From the NCBI RefSeq assembly GCF_002995495.1, contig NZ_PVZV01000001.1, positions 1,178,001 through 1,242,000 on the forward strand: a stretch of DNA of 64,000 bases, given 5' to 3'. Every line of letters begins with the position of its first letter. Position 1 is the first letter of the stretch. The notes beneath the pieces are model-generated. The model was not told where the DNA came from, searched no databases, and was given only the letters and a program-made list of their open reading frames with translations. Source of the DNA: Actinocorallia populi. GTDB taxonomy: Bacteria > Actinomycetota > Actinomycetes > Streptosporangiales > Streptosporangiaceae. A program made the position numbers and the translations under genes. Below are positions 1 through 7,069 of the stretch, piece by piece.

Positions 1-39
1 CTCGATCCGGCCCTGGCGAAGATCGTCGCGGAGAAATGA
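1..39 (+). CDS. 3' end of a gene, probably a TlpA/ResA-type thioredoxin (partial)
   Basis: Only the last twelve codons (LDPALAKIVAEK) and a TGA are in the window. The stop overlaps the ccdA ATG in an ATGA, so the two genes are probably translationally coupled. In actinobacterial System II cytochrome c maturation loci the gene before ccdA usually encodes a membrane-anchored thioredoxin-like protein that reduces apocytochrome cysteines. The identity rests on position, because too little sequence is visible for homology. Confidence 0.5.
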   Translation, partial: LDPALAKIVAEK

Positions 40-788
40 TCCTCGCCGCGGGAGTCGAGGAGACCATCACCAGCGGCACGCTGGCGCTCGCGCTGCCGCT
101 GGCGGCGCTGGCGGGCATGGTCTCCTTCCTCAGCCCCTGCGTGCTGCCGCTGGTCCCCGGCTACCTGTCGTACGTGACGGGCATGACCGGCGAGGACCTG
201 GCCGAGCGGCGCAGGGGCGGGCTCGTGACGGGCGTCGCGCTGTTCGTCCTGGGCTTCACGCTGGTGTTCATGGCCTACGGGTTCGTGTTCGGCGGGCTCG
301 GCCACTGGCTGAAGTCCTACGAGGAAGTGATCACCCGGGTCCTGGGCGTGGTCACGATCGGCATGGGCCTGCTGTTCATGGGCTTCTTCGTCAACCTGCA
401 GCGCACCTTCAAATCCGCCAGGCTGCCCGATCCGGGGCTGGCGGGCGCCCCCCTGCTGGGGCTGCTGTTCGGGCTGGGCTGGACGCCGTGCATCGGCCCC
501 ACGCTGACCGCCATCCAGTCGCTCGCCCTGTACGAGGCGACCCCGGTGCGCGGCGGGGTGCTCTCCTTCTTCTACTGCCTGGGCCTGGGCCTGCCGTTTC
601 TGCTCACGGCGCTGGCGTACCGTAAGGCGCTCACCGTCTTCGGGTGGGTGAAACGCCACTACCGGCTGGTGATGCGGCTGGGCGGCGGCATGCTCGTCCT
701 GATCGGGGTACTGCTGGTCACCGGGCTGTGGACCGAGTTGAACAACGAGCTGCGGGTGTGGATCGGCAGCTTCGGGACGGTGATCTAG
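36..788 (+). CDS. ccdA: Cytochrome c biogenesis transmembrane protein CcdA
   Basis: A 250-residue polytopic membrane protein of the DsbD/CcdA family, which passes electrons from cytoplasmic thioredoxin across the membrane to keep apocytochrome c haem-site cysteines reduced. The two conserved half-repeat motifs are present: SPCVLPLVPGY near residue 33 and GWTPCIGP near residue 150, each with the redox cysteine. About six hydrophobic segments are visible, as is usual for the family. The ATG overlaps the upstream stop and the gene ends directly against the resB start, so it sits in a tight ccdA-resB-ccsB operon. Confidence 0.95.
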   Translation: MILAAGVEETITSGTLALALPLAALAGMVSFLSPCVLPLVPGYLSYVTGMTGEDLAERRRGGLVTGVALFVLGFTLVFMAYGFVFGGLGHWLKSYEEVITRVLGVVTIGMGLLFMGFFVNLQRTFKSARLPDPGLAGAPLLGLLFGLGWTPCIGPTLTAIQSLALYEATPVRGGVLSFFYCLGLGLPFLLTALAYRKALTVFGWVKRHYRLVMRLGGGMLVLIGVLLVTGLWTELNNELRVWIGSFGTVI

Positions 789-2327
789 ATGGGTCTGACA
801 GGGTGGCTGCGCTGGGGCTGGCGGCAGCTGACGTCCATGCGGACGGCGCTGATCCTGCTCTTCCTGGTGGCGCTGGCCTCGGTGCCGGGCTCGATCTTCC
901 CCCAGCGGGGCCAGTCGCCGGAGCGGGTCGTCCAGTACTTCGAGGAGCACGAGACGCTCGCGCCCTGGCTGGACCGGCTGTCGCTGTTCGACGTGTTCGC
1001 CGCGCCGTGGTTCGCGGCGATCTACCTGCTGCTGTTCGTCTCGCTGGCGGGCTGCGTCCTGCCGCGCTCCTGGCAGCTCCTGCAGAACGTGCGGTCCCGG
1101 CCGCCGGCCGCGCCCAAGCGGTTCGGGCGGCTGCCGCAGAGCGCGGAGTTCCGCTCCGACGAGACGCCCGAGCAGGTGCTGGAGCAGGCCCGCCAGGCGC
1201 TGCGCAAGCGGCGGTTCCGCACGGTCGCGGACGACGGTTCGCTCGCCGCGGAGAAGGGCTACCTGCACGAGGCGGGCAACCTGGTCTTCCACCTGTCGCT
1301 GCTGGCGCTGCTCTTCGCCGTCGGCCTCGGCGCGATGTTCGGCTACCGGGGCAACCTGCTGCTGACCGAGGACACCGGCTTCTCCAACTCGGTGGCGTAC
1401 TACGGCGAGTACCACCCCGGGCACATGGTCGACCCCGACGACCTCGCGCCGTTCCAGGTGACCCTGGACGACTTCGAGGTCGACTTCGTCTCCTCGGGCG
1501 AGCAGGTCGGCCAGGCCAGGGAGTTCACCGCGAGGATGACGTACCGCGAGAGGCCCGGCGCCGCCGAGCGCTCCGAGACGGTCAGGGTGAACCACCCGCT
1601 GGAGGTGAGCGGGGCGAAGGTCTACCTGCTGGGCCACGGCTACGCCCCGACCTTCAAGGTCACCGACGGCAGGGGGAACGTCGTCTTCGACGACGCGGTC
1701 CAGTTCCTGCCGATGGACTCGGCCAACCTCGCCTCCGAGGGCGTCATCAAGGCCCCCGACGCCGAGCCTCAGCAGCTGGGCTTCCAGATGATGTTCTGGC
1801 CCACCGCCGCGCCCACGCCGGACGGCTCCTCGGTCTTCTCCTCCTTCCCCGGCCCGCTGAACCCGATGGTCGCGGTGGTCGGCGCCTTCAAGGGCGACCT
1901 CAACATGGACTCGGGCGACCCCCAGTCGGTGTACGAGCTGGACGCCGAGAAGCTGGAGATGGTGAAGGTCGAGCGCAGGGCGATGGGCGTCGGCGAGACG
2001 CTGAAGCTGCCGGACGGGGCGGGCGAGATCACCTTCACCGGCTTCAAGGAGTACGCCTCGCTGACCGTCACCCACGACCCCGGACGCGTCCCGGCGCTGG
2101 TCGCCGCCTCGCTGGCGGTCGCGGGCCTGGTCGTCTCGCTGATGACCCGGCGCCGCAGGGTGTGGGTCCGTGCGAGCGCCGGAGAGGACGGGCGTACGGT
2201 GGTCGAGGTCGGCGGCCTCACCCTGGGTACCCCCACCGTCGAGTTCGACGACCTGCTGCGCGAACTGCGCCCCGAGGAACCGGAACCGGAGCCGGAACCG
2301 GCCTCCGCCGGAACGATCAAGGAGTGA
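789..2327 (+). CDS. resB: Cytochrome c biogenesis protein ResB (Ccs1)
   Basis: A 512-residue ResB/Ccs1 family protein, half of the System II haem lyase that attaches haem to apocytochrome c outside the membrane. Three N-terminal membrane segments (about residues 17-35, 77-97 and 165-185) are followed by a large extracytoplasmic domain and a last membrane helix near residue 440, which is the standard layout. The C-terminal tail is acidic with a Glu-Pro run. The ATG at 789 directly follows the ccdA stop, and ccsB starts five bases after its own stop. Confidence 0.94.
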   Translation: MGLTGWLRWGWRQLTSMRTALILLFLVALASVPGSIFPQRGQSPERVVQYFEEHETLAPWLDRLSLFDVFAAPWFAAIYLLLFVSLAGCVLPRSWQLLQNVRSRPPAAPKRFGRLPQSAEFRSDETPEQVLEQARQALRKRRFRTVADDGSLAAEKGYLHEAGNLVFHLSLLALLFAVGLGAMFGYRGNLLLTEDTGFSNSVAYYGEYHPGHMVDPDDLAPFQVTLDDFEVDFVSSGEQVGQAREFTARMTYRERPGAAERSETVRVNHPLEVSGAKVYLLGHGYAPTFKVTDGRGNVVFDDAVQFLPMDSANLASEGVIKAPDAEPQQLGFQMMFWPTAAPTPDGSSVFSSFPGPLNPMVAVVGAFKGDLNMDSGDPQSVYELDAEKLEMVKVERRAMGVGETLKLPDGAGEITFTGFKEYASLTVTHDPGRVPALVAASLAVAGLVVSLMTRRRRVWVRASAGEDGRTVVEVGGLTLGTPTVEFDDLLRELRPEEPEPEPEPASAGTIKE

Positions 2328-2331
2328 CACG

Positions 2332-3273
2332 GTGGTCGACACCGAACTCGCCGACCTGAGCAACAACATGTTGCTCGGCGCGGTCCTGCTGTACGTGGTG
2401 GCGATGCTGGGCTACGCGGCGGACCTGGCCTTCACCCCCCGCCCGGCGAAGGCGCGGGCCAAGGAACTCGTCGGCGCGGGCGCCCCGGTGGAGGGGAGCG
2501 CCGACGACGGCGCCGAACCCGCCGCCGCCCCGCGCCGCGACTGGGGCCGGTTCGCCGTGGTCATCACGGTGTTCGGCTGGCTGCTGCACGCCGGCGGCGT
2601 GGTCTCCCGCGGCCTGTCGGTCTCCCGCTGGCCGTGGGGCAACATGTACGAGTTCGTGGTGGCGATCTGCCTGGCCGCGGTGGCGGGCTTCCTGGTGCTG
2701 ATGATCCGCAACAAGGCGCGCTACCTGGGCGCGTTCGTCATGCTCGCCGTGGTGCTGGGCCTGGGCGCGGCCACCATCTGGCTCTACCAGGCGCCCGGCG
2801 AGCTGGTCCCGGCGCTGAAGTCCTACTGGATCGCCATCCACGTCGGCGCCGCGATCGTCTCCTCCGGCGGGTTCACCGTCGGCTTCGTGGCCACGCTGCT
2901 CTACCTGGCCAAGGCCCGGCACGAGGAGAAGGCCAAGGAGGGCTTCCTCGACCGGCTGCCCGGCTCCACGGTCCTGGACGACCTCGCCTACAAGGCGACC
3001 ATGTTCGTCTTCCCGGTCTGGACGTTCTCCATCATCGCGGGCGCGATCTGGGCGGACGAGGCCTGGGGCCGCTACTGGGGCTGGGACCCCAAGGAGACCT
3101 GGTCGTTCATCGTCTTCGCCATCTACGCCGGCTACCTGCACGCGCGGGCGACCGCGGGCTGGAAGGGTCGCAAGGCGGCGGTCGTGGCCACCGTCGGCTA
3201 CGCGGCGCTGCTGTTCAACCTGGTCGGCGTGAACATCTTCCTCGAAGGCCTGCACTCCTACGCCGACGTTTAA
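2332..3273 (+). CDS. ccsB: Cytochrome c biogenesis protein CcsB/ResC (haem handling)
   Basis: A 313-residue member of the CcsA/ResC family, the haem-exporting partner of ResB. The tryptophan-rich WWD-type signature is visible near the C-terminus (WGRYWGWDPKETWSF), with conserved histidines in flanking helices and about eight membrane segments. The reading frame stays open upstream, but the GTG at 2332 is preferred: it has AAGGAG at 2319-2324, lies just after the resB stop, and gives the expected N-terminus before the first helix. The interval after the stop shows no strong terminator. Confidence 0.93.
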   Translation: MVDTELADLSNNMLLGAVLLYVVAMLGYAADLAFTPRPAKARAKELVGAGAPVEGSADDGAEPAAAPRRDWGRFAVVITVFGWLLHAGGVVSRGLSVSRWPWGNMYEFVVAICLAAVAGFLVLMIRNKARYLGAFVMLAVVLGLGAATIWLYQAPGELVPALKSYWIAIHVGAAIVSSGGFTVGFVATLLYLAKARHEEKAKEGFLDRLPGSTVLDDLAYKATMFVFPVWTFSIIAGAIWADEAWGRYWGWDPKETWSFIVFAIYAGYLHARATAGWKGRKAAVVATVGYAALLFNLVGVNIFLEGLHSYADV

Positions 3274-3336
3274 TGTGATCTTGTGCCTTTTCACGCTTGA
3301 ATGGATGGAAGTGTCCATGAGGAGCGGGAGAAGGCC

Positions 3337-4146
3337 ATGCGCTGGGGTCGACACCGGAGATCCGCCGACACGTCCCCGCGGGTCTCGCTCACCGAGGTGC
3401 GGCCCCGGGAGTCCCAGCCCAGGGACCAGGGCGGGCGGTTCCGCGCGGCGGGCCGCGACTACAGCGCCTACGAGCTGGACGAGTCGCCGGAGGAGCCCGA
3501 GAAGTCCTTCCGGGTCCCTCCGCACTCCCCGGACCATCCCTGGGGCGGGGACGGCAGGCTGCACTGCGGCCCGCTGGAGTCGATCCTGCACCGCCAGTGG
3601 GACCTCGCCGAAGGCTCTCCGCCGCCCGAGGTGATCCGGGCGGTGGAGAGCCTCGCCATGCTCCCGGAGCGGCTGAAGCTGAAACTGGCGGTCGGGCTCG
3701 ACGGCATCTACGTCGGACCCGGCGGAGTGCCCGATCTGGACGACATGGGCGCTCTCAAGGGCAGGAGCCTGCCCTCGGGGCGCGCCACGTGGGACATCTG
3801 CGCGGGCGCCTACGGCAACCGCAAGGTGGTGGTGGGGGACCGTCCGTCCCCCACCCCGGATGTGATGATGCACGAGATCGGCCACGCCTTGGACGACGTG
3901 GACGATCCCGAGAACGGATGGGTCTCCGACGGAGACGACTTCCAGCGGCTCTATATCGCCTGCGTGCCATTCCTGCAGAGCGACTTCCATCACCAGAAGG
4001 GTGTGCTCGGAAGGCGCGAATTCTTCGCCGACGCCTTCGCCGCCATCGCCTCGCACCAGCGTCCCGCCCTCGTCGACATGCTGGGCGGCAACATCCGCCT
4101 GGCACTCGACGTGATGCTCTTCTTCAACCGCCGGTACGGAATCTGA
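3337..4146 (+). CDS. Putative zinc metallopeptidase (HExxH), ATLF-like
   Basis: A 269-residue protein with HEIGH at residues 179-183 and a downstream REFFADAFAA at about 227-236 whose Glu could be the third zinc ligand. This spacing resembles lethal-factor-like (ATLF) peptidases that occur as polymorphic-toxin or secreted-enzyme domains. The first ~60 residues are charged and look disordered; there is no signal peptide or membrane helix. The ATG at 3337 is chosen because GGAG lies six bases upstream, whereas the in-frame ATG at 3301 has no ribosome site. A small acidic protein follows 11 bases later and may be its partner. Substrate unknown. Confidence 0.65.
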   Translation: MRWGRHRRSADTSPRVSLTEVRPRESQPRDQGGRFRAAGRDYSAYELDESPEEPEKSFRVPPHSPDHPWGGDGRLHCGPLESILHRQWDLAEGSPPPEVIRAVESLAMLPERLKLKLAVGLDGIYVGPGGVPDLDDMGALKGRSLPSGRATWDICAGAYGNRKVVVGDRPSPTPDVMMHEIGHALDDVDDPENGWVSDGDDFQRLYIACVPFLQSDFHHQKGVLGRREFFADAFAAIASHQRPALVDMLGGNIRLALDVMLFFNRRYGI

Positions 4147-4157
4147 GGGGTACGAGG

Positions 4158-4436
4158 ATGTACGTGATCAGACTCGCCAACGGGAGGCTTCTCGTGCCGC
4201 ACGGCGAGCTCACCGAGTCGGACGAGATCGTGCAGGCCTACGTGGAGATCGGCCCGGACGATCCCGACTACGAGCGGTTCGCCGAGAAGGCGCGCACCGA
4301 GGAGGAACTGGCCGGAATGCGTGAGCGGTGGCGGCGTGATGACGAGGCCCTGCGCCTGCAGTTCGAGGAGTGGAAGGCGAATCTGCCCGAGGAGTCCACC
4401 GGTCCCGGAACCCCGCCGGGGCCGGTGGGTGACTAG
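4158..4436 (+). CDS. Small acidic protein downstream of the metallopeptidase, unknown function
   Basis: A 92-residue Glu/Asp-rich soluble protein I do not recognise. Its N-terminus (MYVIRLANGRLLVPHGEL) looks like a short beta-rich unit, followed by a charged helix-prone stretch and a Pro/Gly tail. TGAGGGG about seven bases before the ATG is a good ribosome site. It lies 11 bases after the HExxH peptidase gene, so the two are probably co-transcribed. An immunity or chaperone role would fit but is only inferred from position and acidity. The 3' end overlaps the convergent bldC gene by four bases. Confidence 0.6.
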   Translation: MYVIRLANGRLLVPHGELTESDEIVQAYVEIGPDDPDYERFAEKARTEEELAGMRERWRRDDEALRLQFEEWKANLPEESTGPGTPPGPVGD

Positions 4437-4630
4437 CGGACCTCCGCCAGCGGCTCGTCTCCGCGCAGCAGCGCGTGCACCTCGGACTCGCGGAACCGTC
4501 GGTGGCCCCCCGGAGTACGGATGCTGCTGATCCGGCCGGCGGCCGCCCACCGGGTGACCGTCTTGGGGTCTACCCGGAACAGGGCCGCTACCTCACCGGG
4601 GGTCAACAGACGCTCACTAGTGCTTTCCAC
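4433..4630 (-). CDS. bldC: BldC-family MerR-like DNA-binding protein
   Basis: A 65-residue protein that is essentially one winged helix-turn-helix: LLTPGEVAALFRVDPKTVTR, then the GGHRRFRESEV wing. This closely matches BldC of streptomycetes, a developmental regulator that binds AT-rich DNA co-operatively. The start is the GTG at 4630, preceded on the minus strand by GGGGAGAG with good spacing; longer in-frame starts lack a ribosome site. It is divergent from the dehydratase gene, and the shared 295-base interval is unusually AT-rich with a perfect palindrome at 4710-4724. Confidence 0.88.
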   Translation of the reverse strand: MESTSERLLTPGEVAALFRVDPKTVTRWAAAGRISSIRTPGGHRRFRESEVHALLRGDEPLAEVR

Positions 4631-4709
4631 GGATTCTCTCCCCTTTTGTCCCGCTCTGGACGCGGGTGGATAGATTCCAAGTGTGCCGGGTCGAGACCGA
4701 TTCATGCCT

Positions 4710-4724
4710 TGTTTTCGGAAAACA
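4710..4724. promoter_or_regulatory. Perfect 15-base palindrome in the AT-rich bldC upstream region
   Basis: TGTTTTC, a single G, then GAAAACA form a perfect 7-1-7 inverted repeat between bldC (minus) and the dehydratase (plus). The surrounding ~120 bases are AT-rich for this genome. It may be an operator for bldC; which protein binds is unknown. Confidence 0.5.
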
Positions 4725-4912
4725 TAACTTTGAGTGACGCCCCGAACAGGCATTATCTCGTAAAGTAACAATGACATGCCTCGCAGCAGTCCCCCGAAGC
4801 CCGCTGACACCACCCTTGACCATGGCATACGCCCTCGGACGGGGGGTCGCGGACGGTGCCGCCGGACCGGCGCCGGACGCCCCTCCTCCGGTGCGCGCGC
4901 CGTTCGGAGGGA

Positions 4913-4918
4913 TAGGCT
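4913..4918 (+). promoter_or_regulatory. -10 element TAGGCT for the dehydratase, probable leaderless start
   Basis: TAGGCT ends seven bases before the ATG at 4926, the spacing expected if transcription starts at the A of the start codon. No ribosome site precedes the ATG. No clear -35 is visible. Confidence 0.5.
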
Positions 4919-4925
4919 CCCGGGC

Positions 4926-5873
4926 ATGTCCGATCTGGTCACCCTGGCGGAGATCGAAGCGGCCGCCCGCCGGCTGGCGGGGGTCGCGGTGCGCACCCCG
5001 CTCGTGCGCTACCCGGACGTGCCGCTGTGGATCAAGCCCGAGTCGTTGCAGCCGGTGGGCGCGTTCAAGCTGCGCGGCGCCTACGCGGCGATGACCTCCG
5101 CGCCCCTGGGCAGCCCGCTGCCCGCCGGGGTCGTGGCGCACTCCAGCGGCAACCACGCCCAGGCGGTCGCCTACGCGGCGCGGGAGCTGGGCGTCCGGGC
5201 GGTGCTGGTGATCCCCCACGACGCGCCGGAGGTCAAGGTCTCCGAGTGCGTCCGGCTCGGCGCCGAGGTGGTCCTGGTGGAGCCGACGATGGAGGCCAGG
5301 ACCCGCACGGCCGAGCAGCTGGCGCGGGCGCACGGCTACGAGCTCATCGCCCCCTTCGACGACCGGCGGGTGATCGCGGGCCAGGGCACGGTCGGGCTGG
5401 AGATCATGGCCGACCACCCGGGGCCCGGGGTGGTGCTGGTGCCCGTGGGCGGGGGAGGGCTGCTGGCCGGCACGGCCGTGGCGGTCAAGAGCCTGCACCG
5501 GGGCACCCGGGTGGTCGGCGTCGAGCCGGCCCTGGCCGCGGACGCGCGCGACTCCTTCCTGCTGGGCCGCCCGGTGTCGTGGGACATGGCCGAGACCCGG
5601 CGCACGGCCGCGGACGCGCTGCGCGTCGACCGGGTCGGCGACCTCCCCTTCCAGCACATCACCGAGTACGTGGACGACATCGTCACGGTGACCGAGGAGG
5701 AGATCCGCGAGACGATGCGGCTGCTGGCGGTGCGCACCCGCCTGGTCGCCGAGCCCGCGGGGGCCGTGGCCGCGGCGGCGTTCCTCTTCCACCGGGACGA
5801 GCTGCCCCCGGGCGAGGGAGTGGCGGTCCTGTCGGGCGGGAACGTGGACCCGGCACTGCTCTTCCCCGCCTGA
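4926..5873 (+). CDS. PLP-dependent threonine/serine dehydratase
   Basis: A 315-residue fold-type II pyridoxal-phosphate enzyme that deaminates Thr or Ser to a 2-oxo acid. The PLP lysine lies in AFKLRGAY (Lys48), the phosphate-binding loop is SSGNHAQ, and a glycine-rich PVGGGGLLAG segment follows. It has no C-terminal ACT domain, so it is the short, catabolic-type form rather than the feedback-inhibited IlvA; a serine or threo-hydroxyaspartate substrate remains possible. The frame is open from 4776, but the start at 4926 matches the family N-terminus and has a -10 element seven bases upstream. Confidence 0.85.
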   Translation: MSDLVTLAEIEAAARRLAGVAVRTPLVRYPDVPLWIKPESLQPVGAFKLRGAYAAMTSAPLGSPLPAGVVAHSSGNHAQAVAYAARELGVRAVLVIPHDAPEVKVSECVRLGAEVVLVEPTMEARTRTAEQLARAHGYELIAPFDDRRVIAGQGTVGLEIMADHPGPGVVLVPVGGGGLLAGTAVAVKSLHRGTRVVGVEPALAADARDSFLLGRPVSWDMAETRRTAADALRVDRVGDLPFQHITEYVDDIVTVTEEEIRETMRLLAVRTRLVAEPAGAVAAAAFLFHRDELPPGEGVAVLSGGNVDPALLFPA

Positions 5874-5908
5874 GGGCACCCTGAACCAGGGCTCGCCCGA
5901 CCTGGGGA

Positions 5909-5914
5909 TAACCT
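5909..5914 (+). promoter_or_regulatory. Possible -10 element TAACCT for the DUF4229 gene
   Basis: TAACCT ends nine bases before the ATG at 5924; the intervening GAAGGACC could also serve as a ribosome site. Suggestive only. Confidence 0.3.
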
Positions 5915-5923
5915 CGAAGGACC

Positions 5924-6160
5924 ATGCGTTCAGTCATCGTCTACACCCTCGCGCGCCTCCTGCTCGTCGCGGCCACGGCCGCGATCCTCTATCTGATCGG
6001 CCTGAGCGGCCTGCTGAACCTCGCGCTGGCCTTCCTGATCTCCGGAGTCGTGAGCTACGTCGTGCTGTCCAGGCAGCGCGACCAGGTCTCCGTCGCCCTC
6101 ACCTCCAAGATGCGACCCCGGCGCGAGGGCACCGCCGGGGACACGCCCGTCGCGGATTAG
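5924..6160 (+). CDS. DUF4229 domain small membrane protein
   Basis: A 78-residue protein with two hydrophobic segments (about residues 8-26 and 29-48) and a basic cytoplasmic-looking tail after [10 protein letters not shown]. This matches the actinobacterial DUF4229 family, whose function is not known. The gene lies next to menG in many actinobacteria, so a link to membrane or quinone biology is possible but unproven. The putative -10 of menG is inside its last codons. Confidence 0.8.
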   Translation: MRSVIVYTLARLLLVAATAAILYLIGLSGLLNLALAFLISGVVSYVVLSRQRDQVSVALTSKMRPRREGTAGDTPVAD

Positions 6161-6163
6161 GCT
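6158..6163 (+). promoter_or_regulatory. -10 element TAGGCT for menG, probable leaderless start
   Basis: TAGGCT overlaps the end of the DUF4229 gene and ends seven bases before the menG ATG at 6171. The same arrangement occurs at several genes in this window. Confidence 0.45.
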
Positions 6164-6170
6164 GCTCCCC

Positions 6171-6884
6171 ATGACCCGCGCTGATCTGGACAAGAAGCCC
6201 TCCGACGTGGCCGCGATGTTCGACGACACGGCCGAGCGGTACGACCTGCTCAACACCCTCATGACGGGCGGCCAGGACCGCGCCTGGCGCAGGGCCGTGG
6301 CCCGCGCCGTCGACGCGCGTCCCGGCGAGCGGGTCCTGGATCTGGCCGCGGGCACCGGCACGTCCACCGCCGCGCTGGCCGAGAACGGCGCCGAGTGCGT
6401 CGCGTGCGACTTCTCGCTCGGCATGCTCCAGGTCGGCACGCGGCGGCAGGAGGGAAAGAGCGGTGTGACGTTCGTCGCGGGCGACGCGCTCCGCCTGCCC
6501 TTCCGCGACGCCTCCTTCGACGCCGTCACCATCTCCTTCGGGCTGCGCAACGTCGCCGACACCGAGGCCGCGCTGCGCGAGATGCTGCGGGTGACCCGGC
6601 CGGGAGGCCGCCTGGTGATCTGCGAGGTCAGCCACCCGACGAACCCGCTGCTGGCCGCCGGGCACCGGCTGCACCTCAAGGTGGGGCTGCCGCTGCTGGC
6701 CAGGGTGAGCTCCAACCCCGACTCCTACACCTACCTGGCCGAGTCCACGCTGCGCTGGCCGGACCAGCCCGCGCTGGCGGCGCTGGTCGCCGGGGCCGGC
6801 TGGGAGCGGGTCCAGTGGCGCGACCTCACCTTCGGGGTCGCCGCGATCCACCGCGCCCGCAGGCCGCAGGACGTGCCCGCCTGA
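6171..6884 (+). CDS. menG: Demethylmenaquinone methyltransferase MenG (UbiE family)
   Basis: A 237-residue class I SAM methyltransferase. It shows [12 protein letters not shown] near residue 17, the SAM loop [10 protein letters not shown] at about 56-65, and the family motif ISFGLRNV with [14 protein letters not shown] further on. MenG methylates demethylmenaquinone in the last step of menaquinone synthesis. Location just upstream of menJ and nuo fits a supply of the quinone that complex I reduces. Length and motif order are normal. The next gene is 185 bases away behind its own regulatory region. Confidence 0.93.
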   Translation: MTRADLDKKPSDVAAMFDDTAERYDLLNTLMTGGQDRAWRRAVARAVDARPGERVLDLAAGTGTSTAALAENGAECVACDFSLGMLQVGTRRQEGKSGVTFVAGDALRLPFRDASFDAVTISFGLRNVADTEAALREMLRVTRPGGRLVICEVSHPTNPLLAAGHRLHLKVGLPLLARVSSNPDSYTYLAESTLRWPDQPALAALVAGAGWERVQWRDLTFGVAAIHRARRPQDVPA

Positions 6885-6917
6885 GGGGGTCGCCGTGACC
6901 TCCGCGCCGTCCGGTGT

Positions 6918-6930
6918 TTCACCTGGTGAA
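6918..6930. promoter_or_regulatory. 13-base palindrome downstream of menG
   Basis: TTCACC, T, GGTGAA form a perfect 6-1-6 inverted repeat about 85 bases upstream of the Rex-type operator. It may be a regulator site; it is too short to act as a terminator and no T-run follows. Confidence 0.3.
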
Positions 6931-6994
6931 GTCGGCGACGCTTCAATTACCGAACAGTAACAGCCTCGCCAGTCCATCCCTTGCGCAACGGGTG

Positions 6995-7000
6995 TAGCCT
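6995..7000 (+). promoter_or_regulatory. Possible -10 element TAGCCT of the menJ-nuo promoter
   Basis: TAGCCT preceded by TG would place the transcript start near 7007, with the Rex-type operator immediately downstream of it and a leader of about 60 bases before menJ. No convincing -35 is visible. Confidence 0.4.
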
Positions 7001-7015
7001 CGCAACGAAGGGTGC

Positions 7016-7033
7016 TTGTGAAGTAGTTCACAA
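7016..7033. promoter_or_regulatory. Rex-type redox operator upstream of menJ-nuo
   Basis: The 18-base sequence TTGTGAAGTAGTTCACAA is a perfect inverted repeat (TTGTGAA, four bases, TTCACAA). It matches the consensus of the NAD+/NADH-sensing repressor Rex described in Streptomyces (TTGTGAAnnnnTTCACAA). It lies between the likely -10 and the menJ start, where bound repressor would block transcription. Rex releases DNA at high NADH, so this would induce complex I when NADH accumulates. The rex gene is not in the window. Confidence 0.85.
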
Positions 7034-7069
7034 ACGCACTTGCCGCAGCGTAGCGAAAAGGGTTGGAAG

